A stretch of DNA of 64,000 nt from Ichthyophis bannanicus (GCA_033557465.1 CM066036.1:720701828-720765827), one strand, 5' to 3'. Positions 44,332 to 55,959 are shown, numbered from the stretch's first letter. The notes: generated by a model not told the origin, from the letters alone. Numbers and translations are program-made.

Positions 44332-45460
44332 AAAACTGTATAAAAAATGTTTGGTGAAAGTCATCACTGCATTTATATATAATTTTGGGGAATAACACTG
44401 GGGCATTCTAATATTAGTTTGCACCTGTTGCAGCCCTTGGGTATTGGTGATTTACATGCAAAACTAATCCATTTGGAGAAACTGCTTGAGTAGCTTGCTC
44501 TGATGCATGTTGTGCCTGCTGCCATTCTATTTCACTGGCAGAAGAAGCTAAAGAACCCTCTTTGAAAAAGAATTTTGTTTTGCCCTACCTTGTCCACCAC
44601 TGCTGTTTCAATGCCTGGATGGAGCCCTGGCCTAGGATCAGTATCCTCTTTAGTACTGAGCTGAAAAGGGTACTTTTTTTTTAGCAAATAATGATGCGTT
44701 TCACCATTCATGAGATGGACCATTAGTTTTCCTCTACTAATGCGCTTCCTACAGTAAGTGTTTTCTGTGTATGGGGGGTCCTCAAGCATTTTTAAATGCT
44801 CCCACATTTGTGAGGTTCCATGAGGCTTCCTCTATACTTTCTGAGGGGAGGGGAGGCTGCTGCTTTTGGGGCTGCTATTGGACCTGCAGTGGGGACGAAA
44901 GAGAGGATGAAAGACCAGAGGTCTCCTTCCCCTCTACTTCTGCAGTGGTCTTTGCCTTGGCACTGCTAGTGTCACTTTCTTCTGTCTCTTCAACAGGAAG
45001 CTCACTAGCAACAGTCTCTTCAACACCTTCTTAAGCTATTAAACGTTCAGTATCTGATGAATCATTTGCAAATCCCACCTGTGTGGATACTTCAGATTCT
45101 ATATCTGTGAAGACCATCTCCACACACGTTTGGACAGAGAATATGGTATGCTTGCTGCTAAGCTCAGTTGCCTTCGCCTGTTGTTTCTGTCATGTCCCCC
45201 ATCCTGAGCTGTGTAAACCACCTTTGTGCCTCTGTGTGGATGGCACTGGACATCTGCTCATTCACTATTGCACTGGAAGCCGTGGCTCTTTCTTCTGTCC
45301 TTGTAAAAACATCTCTCTTTATATTCATTGGCAGGCTAGAGGAACCCATAAGCATGCCCCATGAATGACCTGTCTCTTTTTTTGCACTTGTGCCAGAGCT
45401 TCTCTCACTTTCTCTTCCTTCTATGACCATATAGTTTTCCAAATGCACCCTTCCCAAGCA
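44332..45460 (-). pseudogene. hAT transposase N-terminal region with BED zinc finger
   Basis: On the minus strand 44532-44807 encodes a BED-type finger remnant. CRKRISRGKLMVHL supplies one half and MNGETHHYLLKKKYPFQL the His-containing half. N-terminal to it (44830-45457) is an acidic, Ser/Thr-rich stretch. Together with 42790-43480 this gives the order BED finger then transposase core. Frames are shifted and the inverted repeat splits the element. Confidence 0.6.
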
Positions 45461-45914
45461 TTATGATATGCTCAGACTGGATTCCCAGCTCCTGGGGGCA
45501 AGGACTGTTTATCTTTTAGTGCCTATATAGATAGAGTGGAGGCAATATGAGACACTTTTCAAAGGAATTTGCCTAGTAACTTAAAGTATGTACCTGTGGG
45601 TGCAAGGGAAAGAACTGGGGTAGGGGGAGACAGTTGACCGGGGGATGTGCTAGGATTTCTTTCTACAAATAGGGCCACTTGGTTTTTCTCCTGTTAGACT
45701 TCCTTGTCGTGAAACTAGTGATTAGGTTTATTGCATTTGTATGAGGCCCTGAGTGAAAGAAGCGGCTCAAAGAGTGCGCGTGAGAAAGCTTTCAAAATTG
45801 GTATGACACATTCCTAATGAGTGAGACTTGGCATTTTTGCTTTCACTCCCACACTCGCAGCAGTTGTTAGGAGAACAAGATTGTTAGAAAAAAAATATTT
45901 TACTGTATCTTCTG

Positions 45915-46480
45915 GTTAACATAAGAACATAAGATATGCCATATTGGGTCAGACCAAGGTCCATCAAGCCCAGTATTCTGTTTCCAACAGTGGCCAATCT
46001 AGGTCATACGTACCTAGCAGTTTCCCCAAGGGACACAGGTTCCACAATGCTTGTATTGCTTCAAGCATTGATATCCTGGGTCCCTTCTTAATAATGGTTT
46101 ATGGACCTTTCCTCCAGGAACTTGTCCAAACCTTTTTTAAACCCAGCTACACTAACAGCCTTTACTACATCCTCCGGTAACAAATTCCAGAGTTTGATTA
46201 CACGTTGAGTGAAAAAATATTTTCTTTTATTAGTCTTAAATAGTTTACCCTGTAGCTTCATTGCATGTCCCCTAGTCTTTCTATATTCTGATAAGGTAAA
46301 CAATCGATCTACGTTTACCCGTTCCACTCCGTTCATTAATTTTTAGACTTCTATCATATCTCCCCTCAGCCGTCTCTTTTCCAGGTTAAAGAGCCCTAAC
46401 CTTTTTAGCCTTTCTTCATAGGAGTATCCTTCCATCCCCTTTACCATTTTGGTGGCTCTTCTCTGAACCTTTTCTAAATA
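45915..46480 (-). mobile_element. CR1 LINE 3' end, minus strand
   Basis: A near copy of 22266-22742 in reverse. The tail (ATAAGAACATAAGATATGCC) is at 45922. The C-terminal ORF at 46088-46336 reads [20 protein letters not shown], then [19 protein letters not shown] and [11 protein letters not shown]. Sequence upstream to 46480 corresponds to the [16 protein letters not shown] region. Confidence 0.9.
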
Positions 46481-46530
46481 ATGGAATAGATTAGATACAG
46501 TAAATAATGGAATAGATTAGATACAGTAAA
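46478..46530 (+). repeat. Two-copy tandem duplication, 26-bp unit
   Basis: AATAATGGAATAGATTAGAT plus ACAGTA is present twice in a row at the CR1 edge. Confidence 0.9.
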
Positions 46531-48390
46531 CTATCCTCCCTCAGTGGCACTGCATGCCTTGGAAGTGTTCTACAGTATAAATAATCTGTGCACCGTGTGC
46601 ACATTTTTCACCAGTGCTTAAGACAGTAATCAATTGACAATTACAAATTGTAAAGACAGAACTTTCCTAGCATCTCTCTGTATTTTCTGATCTCTTCACT
46701 TTACCTCAGAGAGCAGAAAGGAGGAGGAAGCCCACCAAACTTTCCAACTCCTAGCTTTAAAAGCTGACAGCAACCACACTCTTAAGCTTAAAACTGGGGT
46801 GAAGGAACACTTTGTTTTGTTGAAGGTGTTTTTTTTCTCCGTATTTTTTCTTGAGCTTTCAGCTAGAAAGCCACAGCACCCCTTTTTCACTGGCTCAAAG
46901 TTAGACTTCAAGCTCTCTGTTTTTCAATGTTTTTCTGCTTTAAAGCCCTAAGGCCCAGAACCCCTTCCTTACTCCCTCAGAGACAGACTTCAAGCTGTTC
47001 CTGTTTTGTGAATCATTTTTTTTCCTGTTTTAAAGTACTAACCTCTGAAATTGCCCCTTTCTCACTCTCTGAAAATCAGACACAAAATGGTTCTCTAAGG
47101 TTTGTGCTGGGCTGTGTATTCCAGGCTTGCTGTGATATCATGGCCCATGGAGTTTGCAGAACTCAGGCAGAGATACATATTTCTGCATGCTAGTCAAAGA
47201 TTTTCAGTATGATTAGTTGAACTGGCTGCTGGTGACCCCTTCTTGATCCCTCCCCCCCTCAGATTGGCTTCCAGTGTGTCTGGCAATGCCTGCACGCATG
47301 ACAAAAATGAAGTTTATGAATGGTGAGTCATGAAAACTTTCCAAGTATGCGCTGTTGATTATTTGGTACTGCATTGAGCTGAAAATCACAATTTTCATTG
47401 ATTTTTTCCATTTGTATGAAAACTAATGTACATGCCTAATAATAATTCCTTGTCGGTAGCCTATTATAATTCAGGTGTGGGCTTGCCATTCATGATGGAT
47501 GTTTAATGTTGGATGTTGTGTTATTATACCCAGGAAGCTGTAATCCCAAATCCTGAACCAACAGCATGAGTGGCATAAAGGAATAGTAAACATAAAGACA
47601 CCTGAAAGGACTTTTGACTAGGTATTGATCAGCAGACAGAAAAATGGTAAACCAATATTATTATGACAGCAGGTTCAATTTATGCAATTACCTGTTCCAG
47701 TTTCTCTCTGGCAATGCCTATCTTCACCTTGGTAATATGTACCCACAGGGCTGGTGCAAGGAGATGAAGTGGTCTAGGAAAACGTCATCCCTTTTGCCCC
47801 CTGCAGTGCCCATTGCCACTCCTACCACCCCTCTCCAGGGCCTGCAGCAGTGGCGATAGCCATAAACAGCCCCGTGGTGCTTGCCTTAAAACTTTGGTGC
47901 TGCTTAGCTGTTTGCTTCTGCCTATTCCGATGCTCAATGCCAACTTCTTGTCTGCAAACATAATAGCACAACCTGGATTCACACAGTACCAAACCCTACC
48001 TATCAAAAGGCAACACTGAAAATATAAAACCAATACATCTCATAGAAAATACATCTCCTACCGGGAGAAGAGAACAAGTAGGACTGCTATATAGAAACTA
48101 CACAAACAGAATACCACAGCTCGGTCATTTATGCAAAACAGACAGTCACCAAACACAGAAAAAAGGATCATGATTAGAAATATGAAGGCTATATTTGAAA
48201 TGGGAACGCCAAAAGCCAAACTTGGAATGCACCACAACACTGGATAAATAAAACTATAAATTAATTTCCTCTTGTACATGAAAAAACAGAAAGACATCAG
48301 TGATGCACATTTCCCAGAGCTGACATATTCCAGTCAATAAAATGTAAATAAAATAATTTCTGTCTACCTTTTGTTATTTGGGCATTTTAT
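46531..48390. other. No gene; weak degenerate repeat at 46850-47090
   Basis: Three loosely similar blocks of about 90 bp (CTCCCTCAGAGACAGACTTC, AAGCTGTTC, CTGTTTTAAAG) are visible at 46860-47090. Otherwise no motif is supported. Confidence 0.35.
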
Positions 48391-50385
48391 TTTTCAGTCA
48401 CAGTTGCCTCAGTCTCTCTCTTCTGCTTTCTTCGTATCTTCTGCTAACTCTTCATTGTCTGCTGTCCATTTGTCCTTTCTTCTCTTGTCTTATTTTTTCC
48501 ACTCTCTCCATCTACATCTGCCTCTGATATTGATCTTTCCCTTTTTGTTCTTTTCGCTATTTATTTTTTTACTCCTTCATCCACTGATATTTCACACACC
48601 CTCACACATGACGTTTCACCTAGCAGCTTTCCATTTCTCCTCTAATCTCCAGCCTAACCCATCTCTCCCATTTACCATCTCACTCCTGTGCTAGTCTCTT
48701 ATTCCCTTCGGTCTTTCACTCACTCCCCATTACCACATTTCCACCTTCTGTAATCACCATCCTCCTCTCACTCATCTCCTTGATTTCTCATGGCCTCATA
48801 ACTCTACTATGCCCATCATCTCCACATTCTCTCTCACCACCCATTTTCAACATCTCCCAGTCACCTCACCCTTCCCCTTTACCCCAAGGTATGGAATCTT
48901 CCTCTCTTCCACATCCCCAGCCATTTTATCCTTCCCCCATGGACCAGGAGCCTTCTAGCCCCTTCTCCTTCTCCATCCTCTCCCTATCCAGTGACCTGGC
49001 ATCTCTCTCCCGTCTTCCCCATCTTCCCCCATCCCTTGTCCGATATATCCCTTCTCTCTCATAACCCAAAATCTCTCTCATTCTCTGCCCCTCCCCCCTC
49101 AGAACAGTAAATCCCTTCTCCGTCTCTCTTTCCTCATGCCACACCATGACAAAAATATCATGTGGCACTATCCCTGGCATCATCTTTCTTTCTCTGAGTC
49201 AGCGTGCTGCGGCCAGTGCTGCCTGTAGCATTCACTAATGGTGCACAGTAAAATGACCCCGCATACTGGAAGTGAATGCTATAGGCAGGAGTGGCTGCTG
49301 TCATTGACTTGGAGAAAGAAAGATGAAGCTTGGGATGGTGCCGTGGGATACCACAATCTTTCTGCTGCTGGAGCTGCAAGCACAGTGCATTGCGCTGGAC
49401 TTGGCCCTGCCTCCTGAATCCCCACTTACTTTTCCAATACCCAGCCAGTCTTAGGGGCTTGTTTACAAAGCCGCGGTAGCGGTTTGCGATCGTAATCGGA
49501 GCCGCGGCCCCATTGATTTCAATGGGGCCGCGGCTGCGATCGCGATTGCGAACCACTACCGCGGCTTTGTAAACAAGCCCCTTAGAGTTTGTTGTCTTTT
49601 TTTCCCACCCAATCTTAAAGTCTCCACTTAAATCCCAGTCCCTGCTCTCCCCCATCTCCTTCTCCCCAGTACCTACTCTCCTGCTCCTTATGCCCCCCCC
49701 CTTCCACACCTACCAGGTACTTCTCGGATATTCATTAACTCTGTATTTTCTCCTCCTTATACCAGAATCCATCTTCTACTTCTCCCTCTCAAACTTTCTC
49801 TCTATATGACTTGTTTCTTCCCCTCTTACAAAAAATATCTGTCCCCCTCCCCTTCTCACATCCCCAGCCTTTTTCTCCTCTTGACCCCAGCATCTACCCC
49901 CTTTCAGCTCCCCAGCCCCCATTAGTTCCCCTTCCAGTCCTCGCCAGCAACAATTCCCGTCCAGTCCCAGTCCTCCCCAGCATCAGCTCCCCTTCAGTCC
50001 CTGCCTCTCCCAGCATCAGCTGTCTTCCAGTCTCTGTCACTCCCAGCATCAACTCTCTTCGAGTTCCAGTCCATCTCAGCATTAATTCTCCTTCAGTCCC
50101 TGTTTTGCAGAGGTGGGGTACTTGTTGTGTGGTATGGGGGAAGTGGAATGAACCACTGGGCAACACTTTGCACTCTTCCCTTCCCTTCCCCTCCATCCCC
50201 TTTCCTGTTGGCTCATCTCCTGCCTTCACCATGCTTCGAACACTCTCATCCCCTGCCTTAAAATCCTCTCCCCATCCTCTGTTTTCAATATGCCCACTGC
50301 CCCTTAAAATTTTCCCTGCCTTTACCACACTTCCTCCCCACCCTCATACCATCAGGGCTTCCCCCTTCTCTGTTTAACCGTGGGG
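48390..50385 (+). repeat. Pyrimidine-rich region with a minisatellite
   Basis: The plus strand is strongly C+T-biased from 48400 to 49160 and from 49600 to 50385. At about 49900-50105 a unit of roughly 40 bp (CCCAGCATCAGCTCCCCTTC plus AGTCCCTG) repeats about five times with drift. Open frames on both strands here (Ser/Pro/Leu-rich or Arg/Gly/Glu-rich) are composition artefacts. Confidence 0.7.
49454..49581. mobile_element. Palindromic MITE with TTA target duplication
   Basis: A 128-bp near-perfect palindrome begins GGGGCTTGTTTACAAAGCCG and ends with its reverse complement. Its centre is CCCCATTGATTTCAATGGGG. TTA flanks both sides (49451-49453 and 49582-49584). A 3-bp TWA duplication is the signature of PIF/Harbinger transposition, so it is likely a Harbinger-type MITE. 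Confidence 0.85.
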
Positions 50386-50619
50386 CTCCCATCCCCTGTG
50401 GGCAGAAAAGAAGGGGATGGCTGACATTCACGGCAAAGACACTTCCTATTTGCCCGCGGGAGATCAGATCCCGGTGGCTATAGAAAAGACCTGTCTGCCC
50501 ATGGGGATTTGCTGTGATAACAGTCATACTCTTCTTTTCTGCCTCTGGTGATGAAATCCCTGCAGGAAGACAAAGGATCACGGCCATTAGGGCATTTCAT
50601 TTGGGGGTGCAATGCTCCC

Positions 50620-50940
50620 CTTCATGCTTCCAAAATGGGCATAGCTGCAGCTTAAGTTGCTCAGTTGGTGTCAGCAGTGGCAGGCCTCCGAAGATCATGG
50701 ACTTAAAAAACAAAAACCAACCACAGGTTCATGTGGCCTTCAGACTTCTGCATGCACGAGGACCTGGCCGGTCTGCCCCCTCTGATGTCACACTAGAGGA
50801 GGGTAAGACCGACTGGACCCTCATACACACAGGAATCTGAATACTGCAAAAACTTGAGGGTTTGTTTTGTTGTTTTAAGTCTGCAATCCTTGGAGGCATG
50901 ACACTGCTAATGCCAACAGGGCCAGCTGAAAACAACCCAT
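50620..50940. repeat. Imperfect long hairpin
   Basis: 50662-50788 and 50793-50921 are imperfect reverse complements. For example CCTCCGAAGATCATGGACTT is opposite the complement of AAGTCTGCAATCCTTGGAGG, and the centre falls at TGTCACACTAGAGG. Homologous peptides are readable on opposite strands for this reason. Confidence 0.7.
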
Positions 50941-51079
50941 TTAGCAACCCTATAGGCAGGTGTGAGGTGGCCATGAGGGGCCTGTTCGGACGCTGGGTCA
51001 TGTACAGGCAACATGCCCGCACATGCCTCAGCCCGGCCCTGGTGGTCCCTTTACATAAAAGGAGGGATGAGATTGAGAA

Positions 51080-52500
51080 TTAAATGCTGGTTAGTCTGAC
51101 CTCTGTGGTGAGTAAATTAATGAAAATGCTGCTAAAACTAAGAATAGTGAGGTATCTTGAGTCCAATGGATTGCAGGATCTGAGGCAGCATGGTTTTACT
51201 AGGGGCAGATCTTGTCAGACAAAGCTAATTAATTTCTTTGACTGAGAGTTCGACCGAGGGAGAGCTATAGTTGTGGTGTACTTAGACTTCAGTAAAGCCC
51301 TTGGCACTGTTCCACACAGATGAGTTATAAATAAATTAAGCATCCTAGTAATAGACCCTATAGTGGGAACCCTATAGTAGAAACTGGTAGAGTGGGATGC
51401 GACAAAGGGTACAAGTAAATGGAGCTTACTCTGAGGAGAAGGATGTAATCAGTGGTGTGCCACAGGGATCTTTCCTTGGTCTGATTCTTTTTAACATTTT
51501 TGTAAGTGATATTCTAGAAGGGCTGTCAAATAAGGTTTACATCTATGAGGCTGATACCAAAATCTGCAATAGATTAGACACCAAAGAAGGAAAAGATAAC
51601 ATGAGGAGGGATCTAGCAAAGCTTTAAGAATGGTCAAGAATTTGGCAGCTGATATTTCATGTTAAAAAATGAAGGGTCATGCATTTGGGCTGCAAAAATC
51701 CAAGAGAGCGGTATAGTGTAAGGGTGTGAAGTACTTCTGTCCACAAAAGAAGAGTGGGACCTGGGCAGGATTATGTATGGTAATCTTAGGGTGGCTAAAC
51801 AGGTAGAAAAGGTGACGGTGAAGCCAGAAGGATGCTAGGGTGCATATGGAGGGGAATAGCCAGTAGGAAGAAAGAGGTGATGGTGCCTCTAATTCTTTGG
51901 TGAAACCTCATTTGGAGTATTGTGTGCAATTCTGGAGCTCACACCTTCAAAAGGATATAGACAGGATGGAGTGCAGAGGGTGGCTATTAAAATGCCCATC
52001 TGACTTCAAAATAAGAAATATGGGGACAGAATTAAAGATCTAAATACATATACTTTAGAGGAAGGGTGGGAGAGAGGAGATATGAAAGCAATGTTTAAAT
52101 ACCTCCGTGGTATAAATGTACAGGAGGAAAACCTCTTTCAATTGAAAGAAAGCTCTGCAATGAGAGAACATAAGAATATAAGAACATAAGATATGCCATA
52201 CTGGGTCAGACCAAGGTCCATCAAGCCCAGTATCCTGTTTCCAACAGTGGCCAATCTAGGACATAAGATGAAGGTCAAAGAGGATAGACTCAGGAGTAAT
52301 ATGTGTAAATATTTCTTTACAGAAAGAGTGGTAGATGCATGGAACAATCTCCCAATGGAAGTAGTAGAGATCAGGACATTATCTGAATTTAGAAAGCATG
52401 AGACCAACACAGAAGATTTCAAAAGAAAAAAAAGGGGACTTTAGTAGTTGGTATGGAAAGGCAGACTGATGGGCCATATGTTTTTTTCTGTCATCATATT
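51080..52500 (+). mobile_element. CR1 LINE 3' half, degraded
   Basis: Blocks: SNGLQDLRQHGFTRGRSCQT (51160-51220), GAYSEEKDVISGVPQGSFLG (51415-51480), SNKVYIYEADTKICNRLDTK (51525-51585) and GRG/GIASRKK (about 51850). The YFFTERVVDAWNNLPMEVV C-terminus (52310-52370) and a TTTTTTTCTGTCATCATATT tail end it. A 96-bp insertion is at 52167-52262. Confidence 0.88.
52167..52262 (-). mobile_element. Short CR1 3'-tail insertion within CR1
   Basis: The reverse complement of the 22650-22742 tail is inserted into the older CR1. ACATAAGA flanks it on both sides, the apparent 8-bp target duplication. Confidence 0.75.
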
Positions 52501-52899
52501 TCTGCTGCAAGAGATTTCTAATTGCAATTTGTCCAAAGGAGGTACTACTAGAAGATTAGTTTGAGGTGAGAGAAAGGAATGAGTAGGGTAATATGGAGTG
52601 AAGATGAATCCTAGGTAAGATGGATTCCTCATGTAGTACACCCAAAAGCAAGGATTAAAATTTTGAACTTGATCCAGTATTAGAAGGGAAGCCAATTCTA
52701 CTAGTGTATAGTGGTGAGACTTAGTCCATTTTTTTAGTGTTGTACAATAATTTTACGGTAACATTTTGTATTAATTGTAATTTTTCATCTGATAATGGGG
52801 TCATCAAAAAATTACTGTAGTCAGCTGATTAATTGCCAGAAGTAAACCCATTCATCACAAGAGGCAAACCTTATTAGAAGTAAAGGACAATCTAGAACA

Positions 52900-53235
52900 A
52901 GCAAAAAAGCATGGGACCAACACAGAGGATCTCTAAAGGTAAAAAGTGGACTGTTGTAGTTGTTATGGAAGGACAGACTAGATAGGCCATGTGGTCTTTT
53001 TCTGTCATCGTGTTTTATGTTTCTATGTTTCTAAGGGTTGTACAATGAGATAAAATCAGGAGCAATGTCAGGAAAGATTTTTTTATGGAAAGGATGCTGT
53101 ATATATGGAAATCCCTCAAAGATGAGTTTGTGGAACCTAAAATTGTATGACTTCAGGAACGTCTGGGATAAGCACAAAGGATCCTTAACTAAAAAAAAAA
53201 ATAAAAAATCCAGGAATAGTAGAAATAATTAACGG
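52900..53235 (+). mobile_element. Two CR1 3'-end fragments
   Basis: 52903-53033 holds the CR1 3' UTR (AGCATGGGACCAACACAGAG, TTTTTCTGTCATCGTG). 53035-53235 holds another degraded C-terminal end with KDFFMERMLYIWKSLKDEFV-like reading. Confidence 0.65.
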
Positions 53236-53394
53236 ATGAGACTATCTGGGAGGCTGTAAGTACAGTAATAACCAGACATCTAGCAGACACACAGAGAGGA
53301 TATGTTTGCAAGCTGTGATGATATAACTAATTAGAAGGTGGATTTGTCTGTCTGGCTGTTAGTACAATCAGAAACACAAGCACTCATACGATGG

Positions 53395-53612
53395 GGGGGG
53401 GGGGGCTGATGAGTCTCTGGCCTTCTAATTAAACAGAAAGCTATGGGCATACTTCAGTTCTGGAGGTCTGAATGATCTCTCTGCAGTTTTGTTTTATCTG
53501 GTACCAAAATAAAATGAAACTGCAAAGAGATAATTCAGACCTCTGGAACTGAAGTCTGCCCGTAACTTTCTGTTTCATTACAAGGCCAGAGACTTAGCAG
53601 CTCTCCCCGCCC
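53395..53612. repeat. Long hairpin next to a poly-G run
   Basis: 53408-53500 and 53513-53607 are reverse complements at about 85 percent (TCTCTGGCCTTCTAATTAAA opposite TTTCATTACAAGGCCAGAGA). The loop is short, near 53506. A 12-base G run at 53393-53404 faces GGGGCGGGGAG on the other arm. Confidence 0.8.
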
Positions 53613-54185
53613 CATCCACCAACTTGTATAACTGAGGCTATCTAACAGGACAAGGCACATGCTCCTTTTGCTGACCAGATCAATGTAGCAGGTTGGTGGT
53701 GGTTGGGAGCTGCTCAAAGAGACCATGGAGACTTAAGGGGATAGACCATTGTGTAACAGCCAAGCTGATACTGGTGGCAATATAGATTAGGGATGTGCAT
53801 TGCCAAAAAGAAAAAAAAATGATTCATGTTCCTTTTAAACACATCTTCACAATTTGTGTGTATTTTTTCTGTTCATTTCACATTTAATTTTCATGTACTC
53901 GTATGTGCTCAAGAACATGTATACATATGTAAATCAATTGTGTCTATGTCAGTTTGTAGATATATGAACATACATGCATACAAATAATTTGTATTCATTT
54001 AACATTTGTAGGTGCCTAAACAAATCAAATGCACGCTTAGAAATGCAGATCCCTAGTTTAGATTATTGTGCAACTATGTGGTTAGAAAAAGATGAGAAGA
54101 ACATAAGCTAAGAAGAGGATCTCACATGCTCTGTTACCCAAGAGGTAGAGTATAATGCACAAATTTACCTGAATAGTGCTAAATT
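53613..54185. other. No recognisable feature
   Basis: AT-rich, ordinary sequence. Confidence 0.4.
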
Positions 54186-54189
54186 TTAT

Positions 54190-54605
54190 GCCATCTGACA
54201 AAATTCTGAATTCATTCTAGGATGGCCTTAGTTTCTAGTCTTGTCAACCAACTTAGAACTATCCATTTGCTGCTCAGTTTATGAGTATCTTATATGGGAC
54301 AGTGTCCAAATGTTTATTAAAATTCAAGTATACCACATCCAATGTTTACACCAGTTTAAATTTTTGCTTTTCAGTTAAAGTAATTGATCAGATTTATTTG
54401 ACAACATACCCCTCTGCTAAAACTATGTTGCCTACAATTTTGTAACATATTGGATTAAAGATATTTCACTATTCTTTCCATTAAGATTTAATCCTTTAAG
54501 TCACTTATCACTGAGATCAGAGCTACTTTCCTCTTCCCACTTTTATGAAGTTAGATGATATTGGTCTTTCTCCTGTCTTTAGAGACATTCCTAAACAGAA
54601 CTCTC
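54190..54605 (-). mobile_element. Ancient CR1 fragment
   Basis: Minus-strand reading gives a DVVYLNFNKHLDTVPYKILI block (54300-54360), recognisable as the F-x-K-A-F-D-T-V-P-H motif of CR1 RT. It is heavily mutated. Confidence 0.5.
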
Positions 54606-55108
54606 AGTGAAGGTGCTGGAAAACCAGCATAATACAGTAAATGATTGCAGATCAAGACCAAATGGCCCATTCAATCAGCTTAGTTGAGATTCATCCACTT
54701 TGGGTATTTAGCTTACACCTTTCCAGTAGTTGTTCAAAGCAAGTTTCTTCATAAATGCAATTCATTACCATCTTTCCTATTGCCCATCCTTTCTACCCTA
54801 CCTTGCCACCCTCTTCTTATATCAGTCCCAAGTGTGCCCAAATGTTATGGTGATGGCCTATCCTAGTGCTTTCTTGGAATTCTAGCATTGTCACACCAGT
54901 GTTGTTTAAGTTTGTCACAGCTGCTTGGTGTAGGTTACCCCAATGCTTCCTTGGAAACTCAGGACAGTCAAATCATTCAAATTTAAAGTTGCAGCTGTTG
55001 CTCCATGTAAGTTATTCTAATATTGTTCTTCAAAGCATAATGCTGTCATACCGCTGATGTTTTTGGTTGAACTATCAATTCATGCAGACTACTTTAGTGC
55101 TTCATTAC

Positions 55109-55385
55109 CAATTAGCAGAGTGGCCTAGTGTTTGTGGCAAGGTACTTCAGGCCAGAAGGTTGGGGGTTCAAATCCCACTAGAGGACAGCAACCTTGGGCC
55201 AGAAGGACTGGGGTTTCTAGTCCCACTGGGGCTTCTTGGGGCAAGCCACTTAATCCTCCATGTTCCCTGTAAAATAGCTATCTCCAAGTTATAATGCCCT
55301 GTTCAATGTAATTTCAGTTTGTTCAATGTAAACTGCACTGATGGAGAATAACACAGTATATAAAAGAATGTAAATAAATATTTTC
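55109..55385 (+). mobile_element. tRNA-derived SINE
   Basis: A perfect pol III A box, TAGCAGAGTGG, is at 55113-55123 and a B box, GGTTCAAATCC, at 55165-55175, 41 bp apart. A body follows with GGGCAAGCCACTTAATCCTC, a CORE/MIR-like word. The 3' end is ACAGTATATAAAAGAATGTA, then AATAAATATT. The truncated copy at 36371-36495 confirms a family. Confidence 0.88.
55113..55175 (+). promoter_or_regulatory. Internal RNA polymerase III promoter (A and B boxes)
   Basis: A box TAGCAGAGTGG fits TRGCNNAGYGG fully. B box GGTTCAAATCC fits GGTTCRANTCC. These drive SINE transcription when intact. Confidence 0.8.
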
Positions 55386-55529
55386 AATTGGAGTTAACCT
55401 GTCATTTTTAACTAACACTGTCAATGCCTTCAGTTCCTTTAGAGAAAATAAGACTTGCCAAAGAGGTAAAAGCTAAAAACCATAACAGAAACTTGCAAGG
55501 GAATCAATTGGGCCAGTAGATTACCAGGG

Positions 55530-55645
55530 ACTTGAAAGAACAGGAGAACATACAGTAAAATATGCCTTAATGGGTCTGGTCAAAGGTTTATCAAGCCCAG
55601 CATGCTGTTAAAACGGTGGCCAATCCAGGTCACAAGTACCTGTCA
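55530..55645 (-). mobile_element. CR1 3'-tail fragment, diverged
   Basis: The reverse complement shows the CR1 tail words (ACCTAGATTGGCC and GGGCTTGATGGACC) in decayed form. Confidence 0.6.
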
Positions 55646-55689
55646 GGTTTCAAAAAAGGGTAGGTAAACTAAATTAATTCTTTGTTTTG

Positions 55690-55958
55690 AATTTCACTGC
55701 AGAGGATTTTGGGGAGATACACACTCCAGACTATTTTTTATAGGGGATGATTCAGAGGAACTGAAAAATATCAGGCTTAATCATAAAGAGATGTTAGAGC
55801 AAACTGGCACACTAAATAATATTAAATCACAGAAACCTGATGGTATTCACACCAATCTTCTAAAGGAACTCAAAAACAAAACTGCAGACATGCTATTGGT
55901 ACTCTATAACTTGTTATTCCAGTTTGCTTTCTGAACCTAAGGACTGGGTATAAGCTAA
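55690..55958 (+). mobile_element. CR1 LINE fragment (pre-RT region)
   Basis: Peptide SQKPDGIHTNLLKELKN and LYNLLFQFAF, the CR1 region around D-G-I-x-x-x-x-L-K-E-L. Confidence 0.65.
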
Positions 55959-55959
55959 T

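Noticed and set aside
48371..49064. Ser/Pro/Leu-rich open frames
   Set aside because: Products of the pyrimidine-rich tract; similar frames exist on the other strand, with no motif or splice context.
49811..50377. 188-codon open frame with repeated Pro/Ser/Val units
   Set aside because: It coincides with a minisatellite of about 40 bp and has no initiation or splice support.
55109..55182. Possible functional tRNA gene
   Set aside because: Only the A and B boxes are tRNA-like. The cloverleaf is not closed by a proper acceptor stem and the unit continues into a SINE body and tail.
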